A stretch of DNA of 64,000 bases, taken from contig JBJOII010000003.1 in NCBI GenBank assembly GCA_046047235.1, forward strand, positions 1-64,000, written 5' to 3'. Within the stretch, counting starts at the first letter, position 1. Each line of letters begins with the position of its first letter. The notes under the pieces were generated by a model. The model did no database searches. It was not told where the DNA came from and saw only the letters and a program-made list of their open reading frames with translations. Origin of the DNA: JBMTVN01 sp046047235 (GTDB lineage Bacteria; Verrucomicrobiota; Verrucomicrobiia; Limisphaerales; JAHDYP01). The translations under genes were made by a program, and so were the position numbers. This document shows, piece after piece, positions 18,844-26,417 of this stretch.

Positions 18844-19203
18844 AGCCCCAGCCGGCCGACTGCGCGCCGCACTTGGGACGTTCTACGTCCCACCGGCGCG
18901 CAGTGGCCAGTGTTTCGGATCAAGCAGTGCCGCGCCAGCGGCACAACTGGATTTCGCGCAGCGAAATCCAACAGAAGCCCGCTCCAGTGGGCGACAGACC
19001 GCGGCCGCAAGGACGCGGTACCGACAGGGACCTGCCCTGAGCCTGTCGAAGGGCCGAATCGCCGGGAGGCGATCACTGAATCCACCCTCTGCGCGCAGCG
19101 CCTGTCCCCCAGCTCCCAGCTCCTAGCTCCCAGCTCCCAGCTCCCGTTCCGCGCACGCGGCACTACCCTCTGCGCTTTGCGCTTCGCGCGCAGCGCGAAT
19201 TCC
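18844..19203. repeat. Composite intergenic repeat region with cruciform, double hairpin (copy C) and heptamer arrays
   Basis: Ten bases after the trpB2 stop lies a long stem. Outer arms ACTGCGCGCC (18859-18868) and GGCGCGCAGT (18895-18904) are extended by GGCC on both sides and enclose an inner hairpin TGGGACGT (18874-18881) / ACGTCCCA (18885-18892). Copy C of the double hairpin follows: GTGCCGC (18927-18933) / GCGGCAC (18938-18944), then TGGATTTCGC (18948-18957) / GCGAAATCCA (18961-18970). Near 19035-19055 is the motif CCTTCGACAGGCTCAGG (minus strand). AGCTCCC-type heptamers, five units, fill 19111-19145. A run CCCTCTG, CGCTTTG, CGCTTCG leads into a hairpin TTCGCGC (19183-19189) / GCGCGAA (19193-19199) with a GCA loop. 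No gene is supported. Confidence 0.8.
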
Positions 19204-20688
19204 TCAGAGCCGCTTCTCCAACGCCTCAACAAAGGCCTTCAACACTTCCAGCCGCGCCACTTGCTTGTCGTTCCCCGAGACCAGCGACCACGGCGCATCC
19301 TGCGTACTGGTATGCGTCACCATGTCATGCACCGCCTGCTCGTATTGCGGCCAACGCTTCCGGTTGCGGTAGTCTTCCTCAGTGATTTTGTAGTTCTTGT
19401 GCCGGACCTGCTCGCGCTTCCGAAAACGCTCCAGCTGTTCCTCCCGGCTGATGTGTAGCCAGAACTTCAGAACCACCGTGCCGTGCTCCGCCAACTGGCG
19501 CTCAAACTCGTTGATCTCATGATAGGCACGCTGCCATTCCGGCCGCGTCGCATATCCCTCCACCCGCTCCACCAACACCCGGCCATACCACGACCGATCA
19601 AACACCGTGACCATCCCCGACCGCGGCAACTGCCGCCAAAACCGCCAGAGATAATGCTGCGCCCGTTCCTCCTCGCTCGGAGCAGCCACCGGTACCACCC
19701 GGAATAACCGCGCGTCCACCGCCTCAGTCACCCGACGAATCGCACTGCCCTTGCCCGCCGCATCCCACCCCTCAAACACCAGAATGCTCGATATACCCCG
19801 CCGATACGCCTCCCAGGTCAACCGGCTCAGCTTCTTCTGCAATCCAGGCAACTGCTTGCCATAAGCCTTCTTCCCCAGCTGCAACGTCAAATCCACCTTG
19901 TCCAGCACCGTGGCCTTGGCCCGACGCGGCTTCGCGTCCTCACGCGTTGCCTTGGGCTTCTCCACATCCTTCTTCGCCGCCAACGCCAACCGCCCCTCCA
20001 TGGCATCCACCACGACCTGCCCCGCCGCCAAATCCCGATACCGGTCCTGCCCGGCTTCAATCAATCGCCACGCCGCAAACCCCGTGTCGGTCTGGCGAAT
20101 CACACTCTCCGCCGCAGCCACAAAACACTCATAACTCCGGCCATGCTTGTCCCCGCTCCGCACCATCACCAAACCATCCTCCGGACTCTTTCCCCGGGCC
20201 TTCAACCGACGACGCTGGTCCTTCTCCGACAAGTGAAACCATAGCTTAATGATCAACGCCCCGTCCTCCACCAGCATCCGCTCAAACGCGGCAACCCGTG
20301 CCAACCCCATCTCCAAACGCGCCCGACTCAGCTTCCCCCGCGCACGCCCCGCCAGTAAATCCTGATACCACGCCCCATAATAAATGCCCACCCGACCCCG
20401 CGCCGGAAGACTCCGCCAAAATCGCCAGTAATACGGACGCTCCTCCTCCTCTCCCGATGGGTTCCAAAAGGTGTGCGTATCAATCCCCCGAGGATCCAGC
20501 CACTCGTTGAGATGATGCACCACCTCGCCCTTGTCCGCCCCGTCCATCCCCGCCACAATAATCACCACCGGAACCCCGGCCCGCCGCAAAGCCTGCTGCG
20601 CTTCCAGTAACCGCAGCCTCAGCTCAGGCAGTTGCTCCGCATACTCCTCCTTGGAGAGAGTCCGTCCCAGTTCGGCAGCTTCGAACAT
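19204..20688 (-). CDS. pap: Polyphosphate:AMP phosphotransferase, two-domain PPK2 (class II)
   Basis: 494 aa, matching the length of two-domain PPK2 enzymes. ATG 20688 is preferred over the upstream in-frame start at 20724 because family members begin MFE-AE-G. There are two tandem P-loop kinase domains: domain 1 (residues of about 30-250) with VIIVAGMDGADKGEVVHHLN and EWLDPRGIDTHTFW; domain 2 (about 290-490) with ILVFEGWDAAGKGSAIRR and FDRSWYGRVLVERVEG. Family enzymes of this build transfer phosphate from polyphosphate to AMP, yielding ADP in the cytoplasm, part of polyphosphate-based energy and nucleotide balance. The stop TGA sits at the start of a GGAATTCGCGC hairpin element. Confidence 0.93.
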   Translation of the reverse strand: MFEAAELGRTLSKEEYAEQLPELRLRLLEAQQALRRAGVPVVIIVAGMDGADKGEVVHHLNEWLDPRGIDTHTFWNPSGEEEERPYYWRFWRSLPARGRVGIYYGAWYQDLLAGRARGKLSRARLEMGLARVAAFERMLVEDGALIIKLWFHLSEKDQRRRLKARGKSPEDGLVMVRSGDKHGRSYECFVAAAESVIRQTDTGFAAWRLIEAGQDRYRDLAAGQVVVDAMEGRLALAAKKDVEKPKATREDAKPRRAKATVLDKVDLTLQLGKKAYGKQLPGLQKKLSRLTWEAYRRGISSILVFEGWDAAGKGSAIRRVTEAVDARLFRVVPVAAPSEEERAQHYLWRFWRQLPRSGMVTVFDRSWYGRVLVERVEGYATRPEWQRAYHEINEFERQLAEHGTVVLKFWLHISREEQLERFRKREQVRHKNYKITEEDYRNRKRWPQYEQAVHDMVTHTSTQDAPWSLVSGNDKQVARLEVLKAFVEALEKRL

Positions 20689-20965
20689 GGGACGGAACTT
20701 ACGCCCGCCAACCAAAGCCGCCAAGCCGCTTTGTCACCCCTCGCGCAGCGCCCGTCCCCCCCGACCCTGCCGGAGTTTCGGAGTTTCAGTGTTTCGGAAC
20801 ACCGGTAAACCGGCAGCCCTCTCCCCTCTCCTCTCTCCTCTCTCCCTGCGGCCCGTCCTCGGGCCGCAAGAGCCCTCAGCCCTCAGCCCTCAGCCCTCAG
20901 CGCTATGCGCTTGCCGCACAGCGCTTGGCCCAGAATGCCCCTTGACCCATCCCACACCTGCATCC
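20689..20965. repeat. Intergenic repeats: octamers, pyrimidine tract with hairpin, CCCTCAG x4
   Basis: In the gap between divergent genes, octamer-like units (AGTTTCGG, AGTTTCAG, TGTTTCGG) lie at about 20774-20797, followed by a small CCGGT/ACCGG hairpin. A C/T-only tract of over 20 bases then leads into a perfect 9-bp hairpin, TGCGGCCCG (20847-20855) and CGGGCCGCA (20860-20868), loop TCCT. Four exact CCCTCAG units fill 20873-20900, continued by CGCTATG and CGCTTGC. On the minus strand the array reads GGG-CTGA repeated four times, a G-quadruplex-capable pattern. The promoters of the two flanking genes must lie in or beside this DNA. Confidence 0.78.
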
Positions 20966-22429
20966 ATGTTCCCAGCCGTGTTCAAACGGTCCCTAGCCTT
21001 CCTGACCCTGCTCCTCTGCACGGTAGCCAGCCCCGCCGCAGAACTGGAGCGCTCAGTCGTCCAAATCATTACCTTCAGCCAGGAACCCCAGTGGGATACG
21101 CCCTGGCGCCAAACCGGAGTCCGCCGCGGCAGCGGAACCGGATTCCTCATCCAAGGTAAACGCATCCTCACCAATGCCCACGTCATCGGCTGGGCCCGCC
21201 AAATCCTCATCCGCCGACACCAGGACCCCCAACCCTACCTCGCCCACGTCGTGTTCGCCGGACACGACTGCGACCTCGCCCTGCTCGAGGTCGAAGACCC
21301 CGCCTTCTACGAAGGTCTGGAACCCCTCGAGTTCGGCCCCCTGCCCAAAGTCCAGTCCACTGTCGTCACCTGCGGCTACCCCGCCGGAGGTGAACAAGTC
21401 TCATTCACCCGCGGCGTAGTCTCCCGAATCGAACTGCAAAATTTCGTCCATATCGGTAACCGCAACTTCCTCGCCGTCCAAACCGATGCCGCCATCAACC
21501 CCGGCAACAGCGGCGGACCCGTGTTCCAGGACGACCGCGTGGTCGGCGTCGCCTTCCAAGGTATCCCCGGCCTCGAAAACGCCGGCTTCTTCATCCCCCT
21601 ACCCATCATCGAACACTTCCTCAAAGACGTTGCCGACGGCACCTACGACGGATTCCCCTCAGCCGGCATCCGTATCACCGCCCTGCATAATCCCGCCTAC
21701 CGCCGCTACCTCGGACTGGACCAACCCGGTCTCGGCGCCCGTGTCGACGGACTCCTCCCCATTCCCTCCACCCGCAAATTGCTCCAGCCCGACGATGTCC
21801 TGCTCCAGGTCGGCGAATTCCCCATCGGCAGCGACGGCTCCGTGCTCTTCGAAGGCAACCGCGTCTTCGGCGGTGTCGCCTTCCAGCTCGCCCAAAACGG
21901 TGAGTCCGTCCCCCTCAAAATCTGGCGCAATGGACAACAGCTCGATATCCAGCTCCCCGTCGAGGTCTATGAAGGTGACAGCCTCCTCAGCAACCATTAC
22001 GACACCCCGCCACGCTACTACGTCCACGCCGGACTCGTCTTTACCCCGCTCAGCCTGGACTACCTCAAAACCCAGGGCCGCAACTGGCGCGATAACGCCA
22101 ATAACGAAATCGTCTACGAAATGTACTACCGACGACAGGAAGCACCGGAAACCGCCCGCACCGAACCCATCGTCCTCTCCGCCGTGCTCACCCACCCCGT
22201 CAATGTCAACCTGCGCTACGGCGCACGATCCCTCGTCGATACCATCAACGGCGTCCGGATCGACCGGCTCGAGGACGTCATCAAGGCCTTCAACAACGCC
22301 ACCAACAGCCACCACGTGCTCGAATTCCTCCCGAACCGCTCACTGGAAACCATCGACCGCCAAGCCGCAGCCAACGCCCACCAGGAAATCCTGCGCACCT
22401 ACGCCGTCCCCAACGACCGACGCCTATGA
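20966..22429 (+). CDS. HtrA/Deg-like S1C serine protease with PDZ region
   Basis: 487 aa from ATG 20966, where a signal peptide begins (MFPAVFKRSLAFLTLLLCTV). Trypsin-like domain with the triad His72 (LTNAHVIG), Asp103 (HDCDLALLEV) and Ser182 (INPGNSGGP). A PDZ-like region follows from about residue 235 (YRRYLGLDQPGLGARVDGLL, DDVLLQVGEFPIG), then a long C-terminal extension with a second PDZ-like end (DTINGVRIDRLEDVIKAFNN). The architecture resembles plant-type Deg proteases more than E. coli DegP. It is predicted to be a periplasmic quality-control or regulatory protease. The stop overlaps the start of a paralogous pseudoprotease by 4 nt, so the two are probably made together. Confidence 0.93.
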   Translation: MFPAVFKRSLAFLTLLLCTVASPAAELERSVVQIITFSQEPQWDTPWRQTGVRRGSGTGFLIQGKRILTNAHVIGWARQILIRRHQDPQPYLAHVVFAGHDCDLALLEVEDPAFYEGLEPLEFGPLPKVQSTVVTCGYPAGGEQVSFTRGVVSRIELQNFVHIGNRNFLAVQTDAAINPGNSGGPVFQDDRVVGVAFQGIPGLENAGFFIPLPIIEHFLKDVADGTYDGFPSAGIRITALHNPAYRRYLGLDQPGLGARVDGLLPIPSTRKLLQPDDVLLQVGEFPIGSDGSVLFEGNRVFGGVAFQLAQNGESVPLKIWRNGQQLDIQLPVEVYEGDSLLSNHYDTPPRYYVHAGLVFTPLSLDYLKTQGRNWRDNANNEIVYEMYYRRQEAPETARTEPIVLSAVLTHPVNVNLRYGARSLVDTINGVRIDRLEDVIKAFNNATNSHHVLEFLPNRSLETIDRQAAANAHQEILRTYAVPNDRRL

Positions 22430-23904
22430 ACCTTCGCTGGCCCACCATCATCCTCCTCGCCCTGCCGTTGCTCGCCAACGCAGCCGTCCGCTCCTCCGCA
22501 GCTCGACGCTGGGAATCCTCCACCGTCGCGCTCGAAGTCAGCAGCAAACAATATAACTACCTGCAGCCCTGGTGGCGCGGCTCACAAACCGTGCTCAAAC
22601 CCGGCGTCGTCCTCGATGTCAAAAAACAAACCCTGCTCACCACAGCCTTCGGCCTCGGCAACGTCACGGTAGTCCGCGCCCAATCCAACGGCCGCGGCCG
22701 ATGGTTCGACGCCGAAGTCGAATGGGCCGACGCCGATGCCAACGTCGCTCTCGTCACGGTGAAAGACGCCGAGTTCTGGAAAGGCCTGAAACCCGTCCGC
22801 TTCGCCAATAGTATTCCCGATAACGACGGCATGCAGATCGTGCGCTGGCGCACCGGCAGCCTCGAACTGCGCAACGCCGAGTTCAATCGCTACACGGTCA
22901 GCAACCCCACCGGCGGCGACGCCGCCCACGTAGTCCTCGAGGTCAACTCCGAGATCGACGGCACCGGCTGGGGCGAACCCCTCGTGGCCAAAGGACGCCT
23001 CCTCGGACTCGTCTTCGCCGCCCAGGGCAACTTGTCCCAGGTCCTCACCGCACCCTTCATCAAGACGGTCCTCAAAGCTCACGCCGAGGGGACCTACACC
23101 GGACTCGGCTACTTCGACTTTACCTGGCAACAAACCGCCAACCCCGACACGCTCCAATACCTCGGACTCCCCGAGTCCAGCCAGGGCGTCGTCATCATCG
23201 ATGTCCCCAAACACTCCCCCACCACCAGCGTCCTGCAACCACGCGACGTCATCCTCAAGGTCGGCAATTACACGATCGATAACGAGGGAGACTACGATGA
23301 CCCCCTCTACGGCCACCTCATGCTGGAGGCCCTCTCCACCCGGGACCACTGGGCCGGCCAATCCATCCCCATGACAATCTGGCGCAATAACCAGGAACTC
23401 ACGGTCCAATATACGCTCCGCCCCATCCGCCACGCAGCCCGCCTCGTGCCCGAAGAATCCGCCGCAGAACCCCCCCAATACCTCATCGCCGGCGGACTGA
23501 TCTTCCAGCCTCTCACCCGGAATTACCTCCGCAGCTGGGGCCCCGCCTGGGAACGATCCGCCCCATTCCGCCTCGCCTACTTCCGCTCAGAAGAACCCAC
23601 ACCCGATAAACCCGGCCTCGTCATCCTCACCTCCGTGCTGCCCGACAGCATCAACCTCGGCTACCAGGAAGCCCAGCAGCTCGTGCTCGAAAAGGTCAAC
23701 GGTCACCCCATCAGTAATCTCACCGCCCTGCAGGATGCCCTCAAACAACCCCAAAACGACTTCCACCTGTTCGAGTTCATGGACGGTGAATCCCTCCAGC
23801 GTATCGTGCTCGATGCCTCTCAGGTCAACACCGCCAACCAACGCATCCTCCAGCGCTACGGCATCGAGTCCGCCGCCGAAATCCCCGCCGAAACACAACC
23901 CTGA
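22426..23904 (+). CDS. Catalytically inactive HtrA-like pseudoprotease
   Basis: 492 aa with a signal peptide (MNLRWPTIILLALPLLANAA). It aligns along its whole length with the protease just upstream, including the C-terminal extension (LVLEKVNGHPISNLTALQDA against DTINGVRIDRLEDVIKAF). All three triad positions are replaced: His by Phe75 (LTTAFGLG), Asp by Asn106 (DANVALV) and Ser by Trp182 (DGTGWGEPLV). The fold appears intact and the reading frame is clean, so this is a maintained non-enzyme rather than a decaying gene. With the ATGA overlap it is most simply a partner, regulator or substrate-recruiting subunit of the active protease; that role is inferred. Confidence 0.9.
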   Translation: MNLRWPTIILLALPLLANAAVRSSAARRWESSTVALEVSSKQYNYLQPWWRGSQTVLKPGVVLDVKKQTLLTTAFGLGNVTVVRAQSNGRGRWFDAEVEWADADANVALVTVKDAEFWKGLKPVRFANSIPDNDGMQIVRWRTGSLELRNAEFNRYTVSNPTGGDAAHVVLEVNSEIDGTGWGEPLVAKGRLLGLVFAAQGNLSQVLTAPFIKTVLKAHAEGTYTGLGYFDFTWQQTANPDTLQYLGLPESSQGVVIIDVPKHSPTTSVLQPRDVILKVGNYTIDNEGDYDDPLYGHLMLEALSTRDHWAGQSIPMTIWRNNQELTVQYTLRPIRHAARLVPEESAAEPPQYLIAGGLIFQPLTRNYLRSWGPAWERSAPFRLAYFRSEEPTPDKPGLVILTSVLPDSINLGYQEAQQLVLEKVNGHPISNLTALQDALKQPQNDFHLFEFMDGESLQRIVLDASQVNTANQRILQRYGIESAAEIPAETQP

Positions 23905-24096
23905 ATCACTGCGCACCCCATACAGGTCGCAGATACCCGGGATACCCTCACACCCGCCCCGCAACCCCATGCCGGAGCAATCGGCCAACTCCGCCCCTGT
24001 CAGTAAAACCCCGCACACGCTGTAAGGAAACGCCTGCCACCACCATCAGGCTTCCCCCATCTGGTTCCACCCCGCTCGCAGGCCTATGTTGTCAGC

Positions 24097-24543
24097 ATGA
24101 TGCGAGCCGCAAAACTCTTCGCTCTGGAGGACAACGCCATGGTCATGCGGGGCCTGCAGCACATGGCCAGCGCCATCCGTAACATCGAATGGATGCACGG
24201 CGCACGGGATCTGCCCGAAGCACTCGACTACCTCCAACACCACCAGCCGGATATCGCCATCCTTGACCTCGAACTGCCCGGCGGCAGCGGCATGCAGGCC
24301 ATTTATCAACTCCAACAACACGCACCCCAGTGTCGTATCGCCGTGTTCTCCGGAAAGATGAACAACGAAGTCAGCGCCCTCTGCAAGCTGGCCGGGGCCA
24401 CAGCCTGCTTCCATAAACTCGCCGATGTCGACCAACTCAACGCCGCCCTCCGCCTCTGGGCCCAGGAATTCCAGGCAACCGAAGAACCCCTCTCCCCAAC
24501 GCTTTCAGCTCGAGCAACCGCTACGCCACACCACAACGAATAA
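24097..24543 (+). CDS. Single-domain response regulator (CheY-like receiver)
   Basis: 148 aa, essentially one receiver domain: acidic pair in FALEDNAMV, phospho-acceptor Asp57 in IAILDLELPGGSG, conserved Ser near IAVFSGKMNN, and Lys in CFHKLADVDQL. The start could be ATG 24097 or 24100. A short low-complexity tail follows the domain and the last 23 nt overlap, tail to tail, the end of the zinc dehydrogenase on the other strand. No kinase lies next to it, so its cognate sensor is unknown. Confidence 0.9.
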   Translation: MMRAAKLFALEDNAMVMRGLQHMASAIRNIEWMHGARDLPEALDYLQHHQPDIAILDLELPGGSGMQAIYQLQQHAPQCRIAVFSGKMNNEVSALCKLAGATACFHKLADVDQLNAALRLWAQEFQATEEPLSPTLSARATATPHHNE

Positions 24544-25558
24544 CCGCCTTGCCCAATACCCGACCCGACCGAAGGTCAGCAAACGCCCGCGCAGTCTCCT
24601 CCAACCCATAGACCTCATGCACCACAGGCCGAAGCCAACCCTCGGCCACCGCCCGCAGCGTCGCCTCCATGTCACGACGATTGCGACCATAACTCCCCAC
24701 CAGACGCTGCTGCTTCACAAATAACGGCCACAAATTCAGCTTCACCTCGCGTCCCGCCGTCGCCCCGCAGGTCACAATCGATCCCCCGCGAGCCAAACAG
24801 TGAAAACACTGCTCCAAGACCACACCCCCCACATGCTCAACGACAACATCCACTCCCCGCCGCCCCGTCACCCGACGCACCTCCGCCATCCAATTCTCCC
24901 CGCCAGTGTCCACCGCATGCTCCGCCCCAAGGGATAACCCAAGCGCCCGCTTCGCCTCACTCCGACCCGTGGTGATCACCCGCGCACCACAATGCCGCGC
25001 AATCTGGATCGCCGCCGACCCCACCCCGCTCGCCGCCCCCACCACCAGCACCCAGTCGCCCTCCCGCACCCGAACCCGGTCCGTCAACATGTGCATCGCC
25101 GTGCTGCCCGCCAAGGTCAGCGCCGCCGAATCCACCAGCTCCACCCCGTCAGGAACCCGCACCAAGGCATCAGCCGATACCGCCACGCGCTCGGCAAACC
25201 CACCGTCGCAATCCACCCCCAGCAACCGCCCCTGTAAACACAACGATTCCTCACCCCGTTCGCAAAACTCACACCGGCCACAAAACAGGTTCGACTGCAC
25301 CGCCACCACCTCCCCCACACGCCAACCCTGCACCCCCTCACCCACCATAGCCACCCGACCCGCCACCTCGCATCCCTGTATCCTCGGCAGCACCGGCTTC
25401 ACCGGCAACCCGTTCTCCTCCAGCCACAAATCCAAATGGTTCAACCCGCAGGCCACCACATCCACCACCACCTGCCCCACCCCCGGTACAGGATCCGCCA
25501 CCGCCTCATACCGCATTTCCCCGGGGTTTCCGTGCGCCGTCAGTCTCATCGCTTGCAT
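24521..25558 (-). CDS. Zinc-binding medium-chain alcohol dehydrogenase / quinone oxidoreductase family
   Basis: 345 aa from ATG 25558 (ATG 25549 also possible). MDR-superfamily enzyme. The catalytic region includes NHLDLWLEENGLP and GCEVAGRVAMVGEGV; a structural zinc loop with four cysteines is present (CGRCEFCERGEESLC); the Rossmann motif is VLVVGAASGVGSAAIQIARH, followed by TGRSEAKRALGLSLGAEHAVD. It is predicted to be a cytoplasmic NAD(P)H-dependent oxidoreductase; the substrate cannot be told from sequence. It is convergent with the receiver gene and divergent from the DUF1232 gene. Confidence 0.9.
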   Translation of the reverse strand: MQAMRLTAHGNPGEMRYEAVADPVPGVGQVVVDVVACGLNHLDLWLEENGLPVKPVLPRIQGCEVAGRVAMVGEGVQGWRVGEVVAVQSNLFCGRCEFCERGEESLCLQGRLLGVDCDGGFAERVAVSADALVRVPDGVELVDSAALTLAGSTAMHMLTDRVRVREGDWVLVVGAASGVGSAAIQIARHCGARVITTGRSEAKRALGLSLGAEHAVDTGGENWMAEVRRVTGRRGVDVVVEHVGGVVLEQCFHCLARGGSIVTCGATAGREVKLNLWPLFVKQQRLVGSYGRNRRDMEATLRAVAEGWLRPVVHEVYGLEETARAFADLRSGRVLGKAVIRCGVA

Positions 25559-25687
25559 ACCACCCATTCCACGCCACCCGCCGCCAACCCAACAAGCCCA
25601 ATCCACAACCACAATCCACCCAAATCATCCACACCCCGTAACTGCTTGGCGCTTGTCTTGCCTCTCGCCGTCAGCCAGACTCCCCGC

Positions 25688-26092
25688 ATGTCTGAGATCG
25701 CATTGTTTGTTCGCCACGGGGCCTCTCGAATTACCCAGAAAGTGCTCAAGGGCATCCACAAACAACTGCCCATGCTCAAGGTCGAGTTCGCCCAGATCAA
25801 CGCCCCCAAATTTCCCCATCTCGTCGAACAATTGGAATTCCTCGCCAATGTCGTCGAAGATTTCGCGGAAAATGCCGACGAAGAACTCACCCTCGTCGCC
25901 GTCGCCTCAGCCGCGTTCGCCCTCGCCTACGCCCACCGCCGCATGGACCTGATCCCCGACCAAAACCCCGACTACGGCTTCGCCGACGACTCGGCCGTAG
26001 TCCGCGCCGTGCTCATCGAGTTCGAACGCGTCTTCGAAGCCTACGCCCATCGGCAACGCTTCACCTGGAGCAAAATCACCATCAAACCCTGA
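25688..26092 (+). CDS. DUF1232 (YkvA-like) domain protein
   Basis: 134 aa from ATG 25688 (MSEIALFVRHG); the frame is open upstream but only codes for His/Pro-rich filler there. The C-terminal half has the DUF1232 signature: a helix LVAVASAAFALAYAHRRMDLIPD followed by PDYGFADDSAVV. Proteins of this family are small, membrane-associated and of unknown function. The N-terminal helix (SRITQKVLKGIHKQL) is amphipathic. It stands alone, with repeats downstream. Confidence 0.85.
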   Translation: MSEIALFVRHGASRITQKVLKGIHKQLPMLKVEFAQINAPKFPHLVEQLEFLANVVEDFAENADEELTLVAVASAAFALAYAHRRMDLIPDQNPDYGFADDSAVVRAVLIEFERVFEAYAHRQRFTWSKITIKP

Positions 26093-26417
26093 CCCCCGCC
26101 CCAAAGGCGCATCGTAGCGGGTAGCCGGGACCCAATCCATGCAGCATACCCTTGCGGGTGGGGACGACCTGTCCCGCGACCGCGGAATCCTCCAAATCGT
26201 TGCACCCACCTCGGCATCCAAATCGAAATCGCTATCGGGATCGAAATCGGAATAGCCAGGCGAGCGTAGAGAGAAAAGAGTTACCCCCGCCCCAAAGGCG
26301 CGTCGTCCACCAAATCACTGCACCCACCTCGCACCGGCAGGGACGACCCGCCCCCACGCTTCGGAATTTCTGTGTTTCAGCGCAGCCACTGGATTTCGCG
26401 CAGCGAAATCCATCGAC
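26093..26417. repeat. Intergenic region with an internal duplication and a single hairpin (copy D)
   Basis: The opening CCCCGCCCCAAAGGCGC of this gap recurs at about 26286, followed in both cases by related text (GCACCCACCTCG, GGGACGACC), so the gap contains two diverged copies of a roughly 190-bp unit. A short AATCGCTATCGGGATCG stretch near 26226-26247 matches the dispersed 123-bp repeat found at 33725 and 60548. At 26390-26412 is the TGGATTTCGC / GCGAAATCCA hairpin with a GCA loop, ending 5 nt from the stop of the dus gene. Octamer-like TTTC units precede it. No gene is supported. Confidence 0.7.

Noticed and set aside
25436..25687. N-terminal extension of the DUF1232 protein
   Set aside because: The extra 84 residues are His/Pro-rich and overlap the dehydrogenase start on the other strand; the ATG at 25688 fits the family length.
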